DNA of 40,442 bases from Coemansia sp. RSA 922 (GCA_027577415.1 JANBQS010000075.1:1-40442), one strand, 5' to 3'. Positions 9,976 to 20,500 are shown, counted from the first letter of the stretch. The notes: generated by a model from the letters alone, not told the origin. Made by a program: numbers and translations.

Positions 9976-12126
9976 CTAATAGGCAATGTTGAAAAGCTGA
10001 GCCAAATGCTCAGCATACTTACCATATGCGTCCCTTGGCAATACTAGCATTAAGTTTAGGAGCATTTCTCGGATCCACCATAACCCGGCCAAGCTTTGAG
10101 CACGCCAATGCTAAAAGTATGACATCTCTGGCAAGTTGGCCAACCGCCGACATATTGTAGATAACCAAGTGCCAAGTATGCAAGCGCTTTCCCGCGTTCT
10201 CATATTTGGAAGCTATATGGCCAGGCAGTTCCTCATTTGGAATAGGTTCAAACTCTGAACCCATTCCATAAATACCACATGCCAGTTTTGCAAGTATTGG
10301 AAGTTCTCGCACCAAGCTCAATACGACATATAAAGACTAACTCGTCCTAGCAACATGAATATATTGAATACACGTCAAAGCATAGCCACTCTGCATTGTT
10401 GCCATTAGCTCTATGGCTACATATTGAGTTTCAATTTTGAATATCTATGTTGCTCGATGCGGGTGCATGGTAGATGTTGCAAGTTAAATGTATAGAATGG
10501 TAGAGATAGCATATAATAAGGCAGTCAATTGTCAAATAACAGATATATAAGTGCTAGGTCTAAAATCGTGTGTCTTGATTGGCCCGATATGTGGGTGGAT
10601 GGGCTTGTAATTGCAATGTCATGTGCTGTTGCTCTAAGGTTGACCATGAGTATTATTGAGTGCATGAAAATTCGAGCGCGATGGTCTGTAGCTGGCCCCA
10701 TGACAAAGGTTTGTATTGCGTTATATATGTGAGTGGCTTGGTACCATGTTTTATTATCGATACCTATGACAGTGGATTAAGTTTTTAAGTGCATGGAAGG
10801 TACTGTTCAATGGCTCCGTGTGGATACTTGTGACAGTGGCGGAGAGGGTCCGCAAGGGCAGATACTTGAATTATTTTCCTTTAATACTTGGTGGATCGGC
10901 TCGTGTCTCCCTTGTTACTAGTTGATATTAGTGTCACGTTTGGTCCGCCACAATATTTTAGCTGTGTCTAAAAGATTGCCCATGAAACTTCTCAAATCAG
11001 ATCCATGAATGTGATAATTATCTGCACTGTTGTAAGCCGCAAAAAAGTCCACGTGTCGCAAGGCTTTGTGCCTGTTCTCAAACACTCTGTACTTACTTAG
11101 CATATTAACAATATTTTTGTTAATACGAATACTCAAGTACCGCAGAGTATCACCATTTCTTCTGAAATACACATTGTCGGAATATGGATAAGGCATGTGC
11201 AGATGAAGTCTTTCTAAGCAAGGAAAGGGCACAATACTTTCCGGCGTCTCCATGACATCAGAGTAATCAATGATGGGCGATTTTGCTACCAGAATCCTCA
11301 AATTTGGATAGACAACCGCATTGCCATCTATATCACATATCAAGGACTTTGGGTTATTCGTATCGACATCTAAATCTAGAAGAGTATTGGAGCATCTATG
11401 GAGCAGGCTTGTACGGGCGTCCACCGCAAATATCCCCTTCATCTTCAATGCGGTAAGCTGGGGGATGTGGTCAATAGTTGACCTATGCTTGATACCGATC
11501 TCTCCCAAGTCCAACGCCACGCTTCTAGCCTTGATAGACAGCTGGTTCATGAAAACACACATGGCTTTGTCATTTCCATCTAGCTTCCAAAATCCCCTGC
11601 CTAACCTAACCACTATAGAAGAAGCCGCAGGAGCTATCCGTTTGAGCAGTTGAGCAAACTCTAAAGCGTTGGTAGTGGCATTGCCATACTCCCAGTTGTG
11701 CTTGAGGTAAGCATCTGAGAGAAAAAAGCGGAGCTTGTACACATGTGGCAGGCATGGTGTATCAGCCATGTACTTTGTCAACAGGTCACAAGCAGCCCCA
11801 CTAAATATACCCTCCAGAGAGACACTAATGCCAAACTCCCTGACCAGATACTCTGTCCTTTGTGGTAGCCAATAGTTATTAACCCACGATGGGCGATCTT
11901 CACAAACCTCTTCATCCTCTTCCAATACATTAATATTTAGTTCTCTCCACAAGAATTCGAGAGCAGCCTGTCGCCACATATAGCACACGGACAGGACTTG
12001 TTTGACCCCGTCTATAGCGTGAGATTCATTATCTGAATCGTGGCACGGCATACTAGCCGCATAATTTATTACTAGGCGTAGTATTTCAGAAGGAAGTGCC
12101 TGCGCTGCTGATACATGGTTGAACAT
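9976..12126 (-). pseudogene. F-box-like/LRR copy C, disrupted
   Basis: One paralogue in two pieces. The 5' piece (12126 down to 10957) starts MFNHVSAAQALPSEIL and keeps the F-box pattern, the signature PYPYSDNVYFRRN and an open frame. The 3' piece (10439 down to 9976) keeps QYVAIELMATMQ, LPILAKLACGIYGMGSE and the family C-terminus. Between them sits a 507-bp insertion flanked by AATAT. Removing the insertion and one AATAT restores the same local length as copy A. Further lesions: an in-frame TAG at 10337-10339, and an 11-nt deletion near 10034 relative to copy D that shifts the last codons. Reading from the ATG into the insertion would give about 402 residues, stopping at 10918. A truncated product could still be made, but the gene as a whole is broken. 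Confidence 0.85.
10445..10951. mobile_element. 507-bp insertion with 5-bp target duplication, candidate solo LTR
   Basis: Flanked by AATAT on both sides (10440-10444 and 10952-10956). The length of the empty site matches paralogue A exactly, so both borders are well placed. No credible ORF and no terminal inverted repeats beyond a weak TGTTG (10448-10452) versus CCACA (10948-10952) pair. A 5-bp duplication, LTR-like size and TG/CA-like ends suggest a solo LTR of a Ty1/copia or Ty3 element; the ends are 1-3 bases off the canonical form, so the class is uncertain. A non-autonomous DNA element is the alternative. Confidence 0.6.
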
Positions 12127-12220
12127 GGCGAAACCTAAAGAGTATTTGAGAGTGTACAAAAGTTTAATGAGCTTGAATAAAGATTAAAGAAAATGACAAG
12201 AGAAACACTATGCTAGAGGC

Positions 12221-12231
12221 GAGCTGCGGCA
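12221..12231 (-). promoter_or_regulatory. 11-bp element GAGCTGCGGCA, copy C
   Basis: Exact copy of the copy A element, 95 bp upstream of the copy C ATG. Confidence 0.5.
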
Positions 12232-12359
12232 TAAAGTATTTTAAAAAGCAGTGGGCCTCTTTGGCTCCTTTACCCTTTTGAAAAATTGTTTAGCCATTTT
12301 ACAAAAAAAAAAAATACTTTTAGGTGAATCTTGGCAAAAGTTCAAAAGACATTGTCCAT

Positions 12360-12369
12360 CAAAGGGGCG
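12360..12369 (-). promoter_or_regulatory. CAAAGGGGCG element upstream of copy C
   Basis: Same 10-mer as at 7167, about 234 bp from the copy C ATG. It sits inside a longer conserved stretch ending CTAAATCAAATTGA. Confidence 0.4.
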
Positions 12370-12593
12370 CTATTTCACCTCCATGATCGACTAAATCAAA
12401 TTGACCGACTAGTCGACAGAGGAAGACCCGTCGACAGTAGCCAAGTATTGGCTAGTAGCTCCCCCGCGCGGCGACAGGCGCATCTCCACCCTTCTATTCT
12501 TAATCTCAAGGTTTGGATCCACTCGCTGGGAGTACTGAGCTCCCCTTTATTGCGAGTGATAGTGAAAAAAAAACATTTCTTTTACTCATTTTA

Positions 12594-12664
12594 AGCACCT
12601 TTAGACGTCTATTGTTATGTATTGCACTTTATTAATAAAAGACCATGCAGTGAAATATTTGCCA
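12594..12664. repeat. 3' flank of copy D, shared with copy C
   Basis: Counterpart of 9903-9975; see the disrupted copy C. It probably contains the polyadenylation region of copy D (TTTATTAATAAAA on the plus strand). Confidence 0.65.
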
Positions 12665-14305
12665 CTAATAGGCAATGCTGTGAAGCTGAGTTAACTGCTC
12701 AGCATACTTGTCATACACGTCTCTTTGAAGCACATTGGCGATACTAGCATTAAGCTCAGGAGCATTACTCGGATCCACCATAACCCGGCCAAGCTTTGGG
12801 CACACCAATGCTAAAAGTATGACATCTCTGGCAAGTTGGCTAACCGCAGACATATTGTAGTTAACCAAGTGCCAAGTATGCAAGCGCTTTCCCACATTCT
12901 CATATTCAATGGCTATGTGATCAGGCAGTTCCTCATTTGGAATAAGTTCAAGCTCTGAACCCATTCCATAAATACCACATGCTAGTTTTGCAAGTATTGG
13001 AAGTCCTCTCAACAAGCTCAATACAACATATAGAGACAAACTCGTTCTAGTTACGTAAAGGTATTGAATACATGTCAAATCATAGCCATTCTGCATTGCT
13101 GTTATCATATTTCTAGCTACAAACCCTGTTTGTACAGTCAATACTTGAACAGTATTTAACATATTACCCAGAAAACTTACCACAGTGGACTCAGGAATAC
13201 GAAACAAATTAGCGCAGATAGAAGCCTCTGTAATTTCTACATATTGCAAGGCTTTGCTATTAAATACCTTGTATTGGTTTAGCCTAGTTACAGTATTCTT
13301 ATCGATACGTATTTTCAAGTACTGTAGATTATTCCCTCTAAATAATACATCATCGGAATAGGGATAAGTCATACGTAGTGTTAGACTTTTCAAACAAGGA
13401 AACGGCACAATACTTTCTGGCGTTGTTATGACAGCAGCAACATTCATGGTATTTGATTTTGCTTTCAGAACTCTTAAATTCGGATACACAACACTATTTC
13501 CCTTTATATCACTTATCAATAACCTCTGATTGCTGATACCGACATTTAAATTGAGAAGAGTGTTGGAGCATTTATGAAGCAGAATTGTACGCGGATCTGC
13601 GACAGACAATGCTTGTATGCTTAGTGAGGTAAGTTGAGGTATGTGAGCAATAGTTGACTTGTACCTAAAACCAATATTTCCCATGTCAAATTCCGAATTC
13701 CTAGCTTCGATAAACAAATGATTCATAAAAACACTCAATGCGTTCTCATCCCCTTCTTCTATCACCCCTTCTTTCCTGTCACACGTAACCATTGTCGAAT
13801 GTGCCGCAGGAGCTATCCGTTTGAGCAACTGAGCAAACTCTAGAGCGTTGCCAGTAGCATTATCATATATGGAGCTGTTCTCGAGGGCTTCATCTGAGAG
13901 AAAAATACGGAGCTTGTACACATGTGGCAAGCATGGTGTATCGACCATGTACTTTGTCAAAAGCTCAGAAGCAGCCCCACTAAATATACTCTCTCGAGAC
14001 ACAGTTATACTGAGCTCTTTGACTAGATACTCCGTGTTGCGTGGCAACCAATTGCCATCGATGTATGTTGGACGATCAGCATACACTTTACTAGTGTTCT
14101 CATTTATAGTAAGATGAAGCTCCCTCCACAAGTATTCAATAGCGGCCTTCCGCCACATATAGCATACAGACCGAGCTTCTTTCATCTCTTCTATATCACG
14201 CGATTCATTACCTAGGGTGTAGTACGACTTGCTAAGCAGATATTCAAATACCAGACCCAACACTTCTGAGGGTGTAACCTGAGCTGCTGATACATGATTA
14301 GACAT
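12665..14305 (-). CDS. F-box-like/LRR protein, array copy D
   Basis: 546 residues, starting MSNHVSAAQVTPSEVLGLVF at an ATG that matches the family start. F-box-like N-terminus (helix, then VCYMWRKAAIEYLWREL), leucine-rich body, signature TYPYSDDVLFRGN followed by a short deletion relative to copy A, and the family ending LLALVCPKLGR plus KYAEQLTQL. Closest to copies A and C; the last third is nearly the same as the 3' piece of C. Its upstream region (14306-14515) is only about 210 bp, A/T-rich with long A runs, shared with the 3' side of FOX2, and lacks the 11-bp array element, so it may be regulated differently. SCF receptor function is inferred. Confidence 0.8.
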   Translation of the reverse strand: MSNHVSAAQVTPSEVLGLVFEYLLSKSYYTLGNESRDIEEMKEARSVCYMWRKAAIEYLWRELHLTINENTSKVYADRPTYIDGNWLPRNTEYLVKELSITVSRESIFSGAASELLTKYMVDTPCLPHVYKLRIFLSDEALENSSIYDNATGNALEFAQLLKRIAPAAHSTMVTCDRKEGVIEEGDENALSVFMNHLFIEARNSEFDMGNIGFRYKSTIAHIPQLTSLSIQALSVADPRTILLHKCSNTLLNLNVGISNQRLLISDIKGNSVVYPNLRVLKAKSNTMNVAAVITTPESIVPFPCLKSLTLRMTYPYSDDVLFRGNNLQYLKIRIDKNTVTRLNQYKVFNSKALQYVEITEASICANLFRIPESTVVSFLGNMLNTVQVLTVQTGFVARNMITAMQNGYDLTCIQYLYVTRTSLSLYVVLSLLRGLPILAKLACGIYGMGSELELIPNEELPDHIAIEYENVGKRLHTWHLVNYNMSAVSQLARDVILLALVCPKLGRVMVDPSNAPELNASIANVLQRDVYDKYAEQLTQLHSIAY

Positions 14306-14515
14306 GGTGATAATATAGAAAGTAGTTGTTCAAAAAAAAATAATAATAATAAGCTGTTTGGAGTTGAAGAAAAGAAAAAAGTACGAAATCATTGAATAGA
14401 AAAAAAAAGCAAAAAGCTCATCTTTGTGTTCTCTTTTTAAAAAAAAAAATAGCCACTCAAAAAGAAGCAAAGAAACATATTCATGTTGGTATAAAAAAAA
14501 GAATAAAAAAAGAAC

Positions 14516-17296
14516 TTAAAGTTTGGCGTTATTATGACCAGCCAGAGAAACAGGAACCGAGAACTCCGCGGCAGCATTAGTGATAGCGATAGTATCACGC
14601 TCAACGACACGGACCTGGAACAACACACGGTTGGGGTTGCTCTTATCAGCCCACATGCTAGTCTCCAGAGTCTCACCAGGGATGACAGGAGCCGAGAAGC
14701 GAACCTTGACGTTCTTCAGCAAAGTAGCATCGCCGTTCGCCGCCAGCTCAACGACATGACGAGCAGCGTGTCCAAAGGTGCACAGACCGTGGAGAATTGG
14801 AGTCTTGAATCCGCCCATCTTCGACATCTCTGGGTCGATATGCAACGGGTTAAAGTCGCCCGACAGACGGTAGATAGCAGCCTGCTCCTCGGACGTCTTT
14901 TGCGTGCGCACAGCATCGGGACTACGCTTGGGAATAGCGTTGTCAGATGTAGCAGCCGCTGGACGGCTCGGTCCCTGCAATGCCTTGAACCCTGGCTTCT
15001 TACTGAACCCGCCAATACCGCGGATAAACGTCGTCGACTCGGCAACAGCAATAACATTGCCGTCCTTGTCAGCCATAGTTATACGGCCAGCGGCAGTCAC
15101 GCCCTTGCCCTTATCCTGGATATCAACGACCTGCGTAGTGCACAAGAGCCGGCCCTCAGTAGGAATAGGCCGGTGGATCTCGACGAACTGCTCGCCGTGG
15201 AGTAGCATCATTGGGTTGAACGGCGGCAAGTAGCTCATAACCTCCTGACGCGTGTGGAACGCAGAAATGACAGCAAAAGTGGGGAATGTCTGGAACGAAT
15301 CGCTATTCTCATACACGAGCGGCAAGTCATTACGCGATGCGCCGATACCCAGAGCATAAAGCACGACGTCGCGCTTAGTGTAGTCAAACACCTGCGGCTC
15401 GCTCTTATCGGCATAGGCGCGCGCCAAATCGACCTTATCCTCGTCGTCCTCAGCGGCCTGCTCTTCGGTATTAGACGCGTTATCCAAGAGCTCAGCAGAG
15501 CTCTGCCGAGTATTAGCAACGTGGTGAGCGCGGCCATCGTCAAAGTTGACAATATCCATCCAGCGCTGCGCAATAGCCTCAGGAGTCAATGGACGGTTCA
15601 TAGGGAACCCAACACCACCCGAGCGCTGCCGGCGGATCTCCGAGATCCAGCACGACCCGACCTGGAACAGCTTACCAGTATGCGGGGTAGACTCATGAGC
15701 CAAATATCCGACAAGCGGGGCGACGTAGTCGGGCTTAAGCATCTCGACGATCTCAGCCGGCATAATAGTAGCAGTCATAGCGGTACCAGCGTTAGGCGCA
15801 ATGGTGTTAGCGCGGATGCCGTACTTGGCGCCCTCAATAGCCAAAGTATCAGTGAATCCCTGGATACCAGCCTTGGCAGCGGCGTAATTAGTCTGACCAA
15901 AGTTGCCAAAGATGCCGACCGCCGAGTTCGTATTAATAATAGCGCCGCTCTTTTGCTTCACGAAATACGGCCACGCCGCCTTGCTGACCTTGTACGTACC
16001 GCGCAAGTGCACACGGTACACTAGGTCCCAGTCCTGCTCAGTAGCGTTGGCAAAGGCCTTATCGCGCAAGATTCCCGCGTTATTGACGACAATATCCACA
16101 CGACCAAAGCTCTTGATAGCAGTCTCCACGAGCTTCTCGCCGTCCTCCACCGAATCGTAGTTAGCAACGGCATCGCCGCCCATGCGCTTAATATCGGCAA
16201 CGACCAAGTCCGCAGCACGCACCTTCTTGCCTTCATGGTCGACATAGCCCAGATCGTTGACAACGACCTTGGCACCCGAGCGCGCAAACATATGAGCGTA
16301 CGCACGGCCAAGTCCGTTACCAGCACCCGATACAATAGCGACCTTGCCATCAAACCTTAGCTCTGCGCCCTTGACGTTAGTAGAAAGACCCTTTGCCAGC
16401 TCAAGCTTACCCAGCCAGTCAGTGTCCTTCATAGAAGTCGGGTAGAACAGACCCTTACGCTCAAAGTTATCAATCTCGTCGAATCTCGCCTTGACAGCCG
16501 CCGGCGTAAACGAGTCATCGGCCTTGAACACAACGCCCTCGGTAGCCTCCCAGCGGTGAGCAGTGATCTTGCCCGCCCCAATCTCATACAACCCGCCGCT
16601 CTGCACAGTAGACTCGTGCGTCAGATAGGCGACAAGCGGTGCTATAAGCTCAGGCTTGAGCGCATCCAAGATCTCCTGTGGCATAACCGTAGCAGTCATA
16701 CGAGACGCAGCCAGGGGCGCAATAGCATTAGAGGTGATACCGTATTTCGCACCCTCCTGCGCCAAGGAATTGCTCAGCCCCACGAGCGCCTGCTTAGCCG
16801 CCGCATAGTTAGCCTGCCCAAAGTTGCCGTAAATACCAGCCGCCGAAGAAGTCATAACAATACGTCCAAACTTCTGCTTACGCATAAATGGCCAAGCCGC
16901 CTTGGTAATAAGGTAGGCGCCACGCAGATGCACGTTCAATACGTCATCCCAGTCCTTGTCGCTCATGCTCTTGAACGACTTGTCACGCAGGATACCAGCG
17001 TTATTGATAACCACATCCACTCGCCCAAACGCCTTAATCGCCGTCTCCACGATCTTGTCACCCTCCAATACGTTGTGATAATCAGCGACGGCCTGTCCAC
17101 CGGCTTTCTTGATTTCATCAACGACGATATCAGCAGCACTAGATGAGCTGCCCTCACCCTTCAGACCCGAACCCAGATCATTGACAACGACCTTGGCTCC
17201 ACGCGATGCGAAAAACAAAGAATAAGCCTTGCCCAGTCCACCACCAGCACCAGACACTATAACAACACGGTTATCAAAGCGAAGCTCAGAAGACAT
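14516..17296 (-). CDS. FOX2: Peroxisomal multifunctional beta-oxidation enzyme (hydratase/dehydrogenase)
   Basis: 926 residues, near the roughly 900 of yeast Fox2. Two short-chain dehydrogenase domains (about 5-300 and 310-610), each with a glycine-rich NAD site (SGAGGGLGKAYS; SGAGNGLGRAYA), an NNAGILRDK motif and an active-site S...YAAAK (GQANYAAAK; GQTNYAAAK). Then a C-terminal hot-dog 2-enoyl-CoA hydratase 2 domain (about 630-920) with YRLSGDFNPLHIDPE and PILHGLCTFG. The protein ends AKL, a type 1 peroxisome targeting signal. The enzyme hydrates trans-2-enoyl-CoA to (3R)-hydroxyacyl-CoA and oxidises it to 3-ketoacyl-CoA. No SCP2 domain, as in other fungi. Its promoter carries a 14-bp palindrome and CACGTG. 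Confidence 0.96.
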   Translation of the reverse strand: MSSELRFDNRVVIVSGAGGGLGKAYSLFFASRGAKVVVNDLGSGLKGEGSSSSAADIVVDEIKKAGGQAVADYHNVLEGDKIVETAIKAFGRVDVVINNAGILRDKSFKSMSDKDWDDVLNVHLRGAYLITKAAWPFMRKQKFGRIVMTSSAAGIYGNFGQANYAAAKQALVGLSNSLAQEGAKYGITSNAIAPLAASRMTATVMPQEILDALKPELIAPLVAYLTHESTVQSGGLYEIGAGKITAHRWEATEGVVFKADDSFTPAAVKARFDEIDNFERKGLFYPTSMKDTDWLGKLELAKGLSTNVKGAELRFDGKVAIVSGAGNGLGRAYAHMFARSGAKVVVNDLGYVDHEGKKVRAADLVVADIKRMGGDAVANYDSVEDGEKLVETAIKSFGRVDIVVNNAGILRDKAFANATEQDWDLVYRVHLRGTYKVSKAAWPYFVKQKSGAIINTNSAVGIFGNFGQTNYAAAKAGIQGFTDTLAIEGAKYGIRANTIAPNAGTAMTATIMPAEIVEMLKPDYVAPLVGYLAHESTPHTGKLFQVGSCWISEIRRQRSGGVGFPMNRPLTPEAIAQRWMDIVNFDDGRAHHVANTRQSSAELLDNASNTEEQAAEDDEDKVDLARAYADKSEPQVFDYTKRDVVLYALGIGASRNDLPLVYENSDSFQTFPTFAVISAFHTRQEVMSYLPPFNPMMLLHGEQFVEIHRPIPTEGRLLCTTQVVDIQDKGKGVTAAGRITMADKDGNVIAVAESTTFIRGIGGFSKKPGFKALQGPSRPAAATSDNAIPKRSPDAVRTQKTSEEQAAIYRLSGDFNPLHIDPEMSKMGGFKTPILHGLCTFGHAARHVVELAANGDATLLKNVKVRFSAPVIPGETLETSMWADKSNPNRVLFQVRVVERDTIAITNAAAEFSVPVSLAGHNNAKL

Positions 17297-17424
17297 GATT
17301 ACAAAAAAAAGGTATAAAATAGCTTTGGTTTTTTTTCCTGGATATATGAATACAGATATAAAGATAAGAAAAGGATGTGAACGAAGAGAGAAAAAGAAAG
17401 GGAGGAGGCCTGTGCAGTATCGGG

Positions 17425-17434
17425 CTTTATAAAG
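17425..17434 (-). promoter_or_regulatory. TATA-like box of FOX2
   Basis: CTTTATAAAG, itself a palindrome, about 130 bp upstream of the FOX2 ATG and the only TATA-like word in this short intergenic region. Confidence 0.4.
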
Positions 17435-17463
17435 CTACTATCAAGGGCGCGCGGACCCCTATT

Positions 17464-17494
17464 CCTCTCCGGAGAGGAGGTCAATTGTCACGTG
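17464..17494. promoter_or_regulatory. FOX2 upstream palindrome plus CACGTG
   Basis: CCTCTCCGGAGAGG at 17464-17477 is a perfect 14-bp palindrome, the kind of symmetric CCG-containing site bound by Zn2Cys6 factors in fungi. CACGTG (17489-17494), a basic helix-loop-helix site, follows 11 bp later. Both lie 170-200 bp upstream of FOX2 and just beyond the KOG1 stop, so FOX2 is the likely target. Fatty-acid responsive control is plausible but not shown. Confidence 0.45.
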
Positions 17495-17504
17495 TGTCTT
17501 ACTT

Positions 17505-20500
17505 TTACATGTGAAAGCTACTTTCTCTCAGCGAGCTAGCGCGCGTGCCAGCCAGCGACAACGACGACGACGGCAGCGGCTGCTGCTGCTGATTACGCTG
17601 AGGCTGTTTCCTCGGCTGTATATAGCTGACACGGCCGTCTTCAGTAACCATGAGGGCCACTGGTAAATACGAGTGCATAGCGACAGCCGAGACAGCCACA
17701 GTATGAGCCTTTTGTCCGTACCCAGTGAAACTCTTCACATATGACGAAGCCGACGGATAAGATTTCTCGCCACTCGTCACGATGCCAATGTTATTACCCC
17801 TCTGATTCCACAGCTTCACCGTATCCTCAGAAGCAGTCAGCGTCACCGGCGCTTGCTCATACGCCAGCATATGCCGCAGACCCTTGTGAGTACCCTCCAA
17901 AGTATACACTGACTCGCGGTGCCTCAGATCCCAGTACTTGACCTCGCCGCTGGCCGCCGCGCTAACGACCTCGGTAGTTCCAGCCCGCATAACAACATTG
18001 CGGATCCGCGACGGCGCATGCTCACGCCAGTTGGCCACAGGACTAGTACGAGCGTCCATACGGCGATCCATCACACGCACAGCGCCGGCAGTCGACCCAG
18101 TAGCAAAGATGTTACCAGACACGCCGTCCTGGCTCACACAAGTGACGCCGCCCAGGGGTGCCACCGCGATCTCCTCAATACACATCTCAGCAGTGATATC
18201 CCAAATGCGGATCTCCTTATCATTACCGCCAGCAAACAGCACGCCGCTACGCTGGTTCCACGCCGTCACCAGCCCACAGCTCTCACCCGCCAAGTCGCCA
18301 TTAATCAGCGGCAGTACCAATTGCTGCTGCTGCTGCAGCGCCCGCATACGCTGGTTGCTAGTAACAGTCGACGCAGCAGGCGCCGACGACACTCGAGGCG
18401 ACACCCACGGCAGCGCCATAAACGCAGTCAACAGTCGCGGCCGCGGGAAGGCCATTCCAGGTACCAGCTCAAAGTCCGGAGCATGCGACGCAAAGATCCT
18501 CACCATGCCGTCAGCCGTACCCACAAGCAACTTGGCCTGCCCCAGGGGGTTGACCAGATGCAGCGCCCTGACATCCGCCGCCTCCTCGTACCTGCCAGCA
18601 GCGCCAACACTCCACTGCCCGACCTGCGCCTGCTGCTCCCAGTCGTAGACAAACACCGAGCCGAGCCGCGTCGCCACTATCGCGTGCGGCTCCAGCGGAT
18701 GCAACAGAGCAGCCGACGCGCGGAGAGCACCTGACGCCACAGCAGTGACGTCAACCCACTTGACCTGCCCGGCACCAGCGCCCATCATGCGCGCACTAGC
18801 CTCCATCCGCTCAATGCGCCGGTGCCGCTCACGGCTCTCGACCAGCGCCGCCGACCCGCGCAGGGGCCCGCTGACGTTGGCAAACAGCGAGATGTCAAAC
18901 TCAGTAAAGTGCGCCCCCGCCCAGTCAACCAACGTCGACGTAATGTCGCGCAGCTCGCGCTGACCCCACACCCGCCACGCAGCCGCAATCTCCTTGAGCC
19001 GATGCTGCGCCTCAGCGCCAGCAAAGCGCTCCGACCCTCGCGACTCGCCGCTCTCCACGGACTCGGCCTGGTGGACCGAGCCGTTTGGGGTCGGAGACTG
19101 CGGAGAGGACCGCTCGCCAAACACGCCAGTACGCCCTCCGCCCTGCGTAAAGTGCATAGTGTAGCGATGCGCAGCATTGGCCTGGGCCGAGTTCTCGCCC
19201 CGGTGGCGCTGCTGCGTAGTAGCCAGCAGCGGCGACGCTCTAAAGTGTGTGTGGGCCGACACCCGCCGCTGGGCCTGCGCGCCCTCCCTTGGCTGCTGCT
19301 GCTGGGGCTGCTGCGGCTGCTGCCCCAGCAGGGCGTCGCCAACGCCCGCACTGCGCAAAAAGCCCAGGATGGGCGGCTGGCCCTCCGCCGAGCGCGAGAT
19401 CTCCAGGCGATGCAGGGCCTGGTCGAGCTGGGCCTCAGCGTCAAAGAAGGCCTGCGAGTGGGCATAGCACTGCATCAGCACGTCGCAGGCCTCCCGCGCC
19501 GCCAGCGCCACGTCAGGGTGCGCGTCGACGCTGAGCTTCAGCAGCGCCTTGTACATCTGCGTCAGCAGGACGTCCAGCGAGTCGCCAGCCACGCGCCGGC
19601 CCTCCCCGCGCAGCTCCTCAGCCACAACACGCGCCACAGCATCGACCACCTGCTCCATATACGACGCAAACACCCAGCCAATGACAACGACAACCTCGCG
19701 TCTTACCATCGGGCTTCCGTCGCCCGCCGCCTGCAGCAGCACAGCGTAAAGCTGCCGCTCGACCAGCCGCACGATCGTCACCACGCCCGGGTCGTCGCCC
19801 AGCTGCGCCAGGTCGCTGACCAAGGTGCCAATGGCGTAGATGGCCGATGCCCTGACGACGGGCGACCGGTGGAAGGCCATCTGGATTAGCAGATCCTGCG
19901 CGTTCCTTGCATCCACGCTGTCGTCCTCGGCACTCGACGCCAGCAGCTCCTCAAACGACGGCGCATTGGCCTGCTGGCTCCTCCGCTGGCGGTCCTCCAG
20001 CTCCTCCTTCTTGGACGCAATCACGCACAGCTTGTAAGTAATCGCCATCCACTTGGCATTCGGATGCGCCTTCCACAGCTCGGCCAAGCACAGCAGAATC
20101 CACGTCCGCAGGCACGCCCGCTCCTCGGTGCCATTGTCGGGCCGCTGCAGGTACACCAAAAAGTAGTCCAGCACCCGCTCGTCAAAGCACGACTGCTGTG
20201 CGTCAAAGTTGTCGCGACACAGCATAGCCAGCGTAAACGCACTAGCCGCAGACACAGTGTCGCACAGCTTGACTTTGTCGCTCACCGGCTCGTTCTGCAT
20301 CTGGATGTTGTTCGCCAAGTACGCCACAAAGTAGTCGAACCCATCGCGCTTCATCAGCTCCGGGTGCAGCGCCATGTCCACCGCCGACAGCCGCGCCCAC
20401 ACCAGGATCAGGATCTCGCGAATCTCCGTGGTAGTCGACGCCAAAAGCTTCGTCATATAGGGGTAGATCCCCACCGCCATCGCCAGATCCACCGCCCACG

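Larger units (their letters stand above)
12127..12405 (-). promoter_or_regulatory. Upstream region of copy C, duplicate of that of copy A
   Basis: Matches 6952-7212, including the stretch next to the ATG, the GAGCTGCGGCA element (12221-12231) and the CAAAGGGGCG block (from 12360). The middle has an A12 run and differs in length from copy A. From about 12406 to 12590 there is a more GC-rich, unrelated segment with a CGACTAGTCG palindrome (12406-12415) and no gene that I can support. Confidence 0.65.

Noticed and set aside
10529..10732. 67-codon frame inside the 507-bp insertion
   Set aside because: Short, no motif, and no match to integrase, protease or reverse transcriptase patterns.
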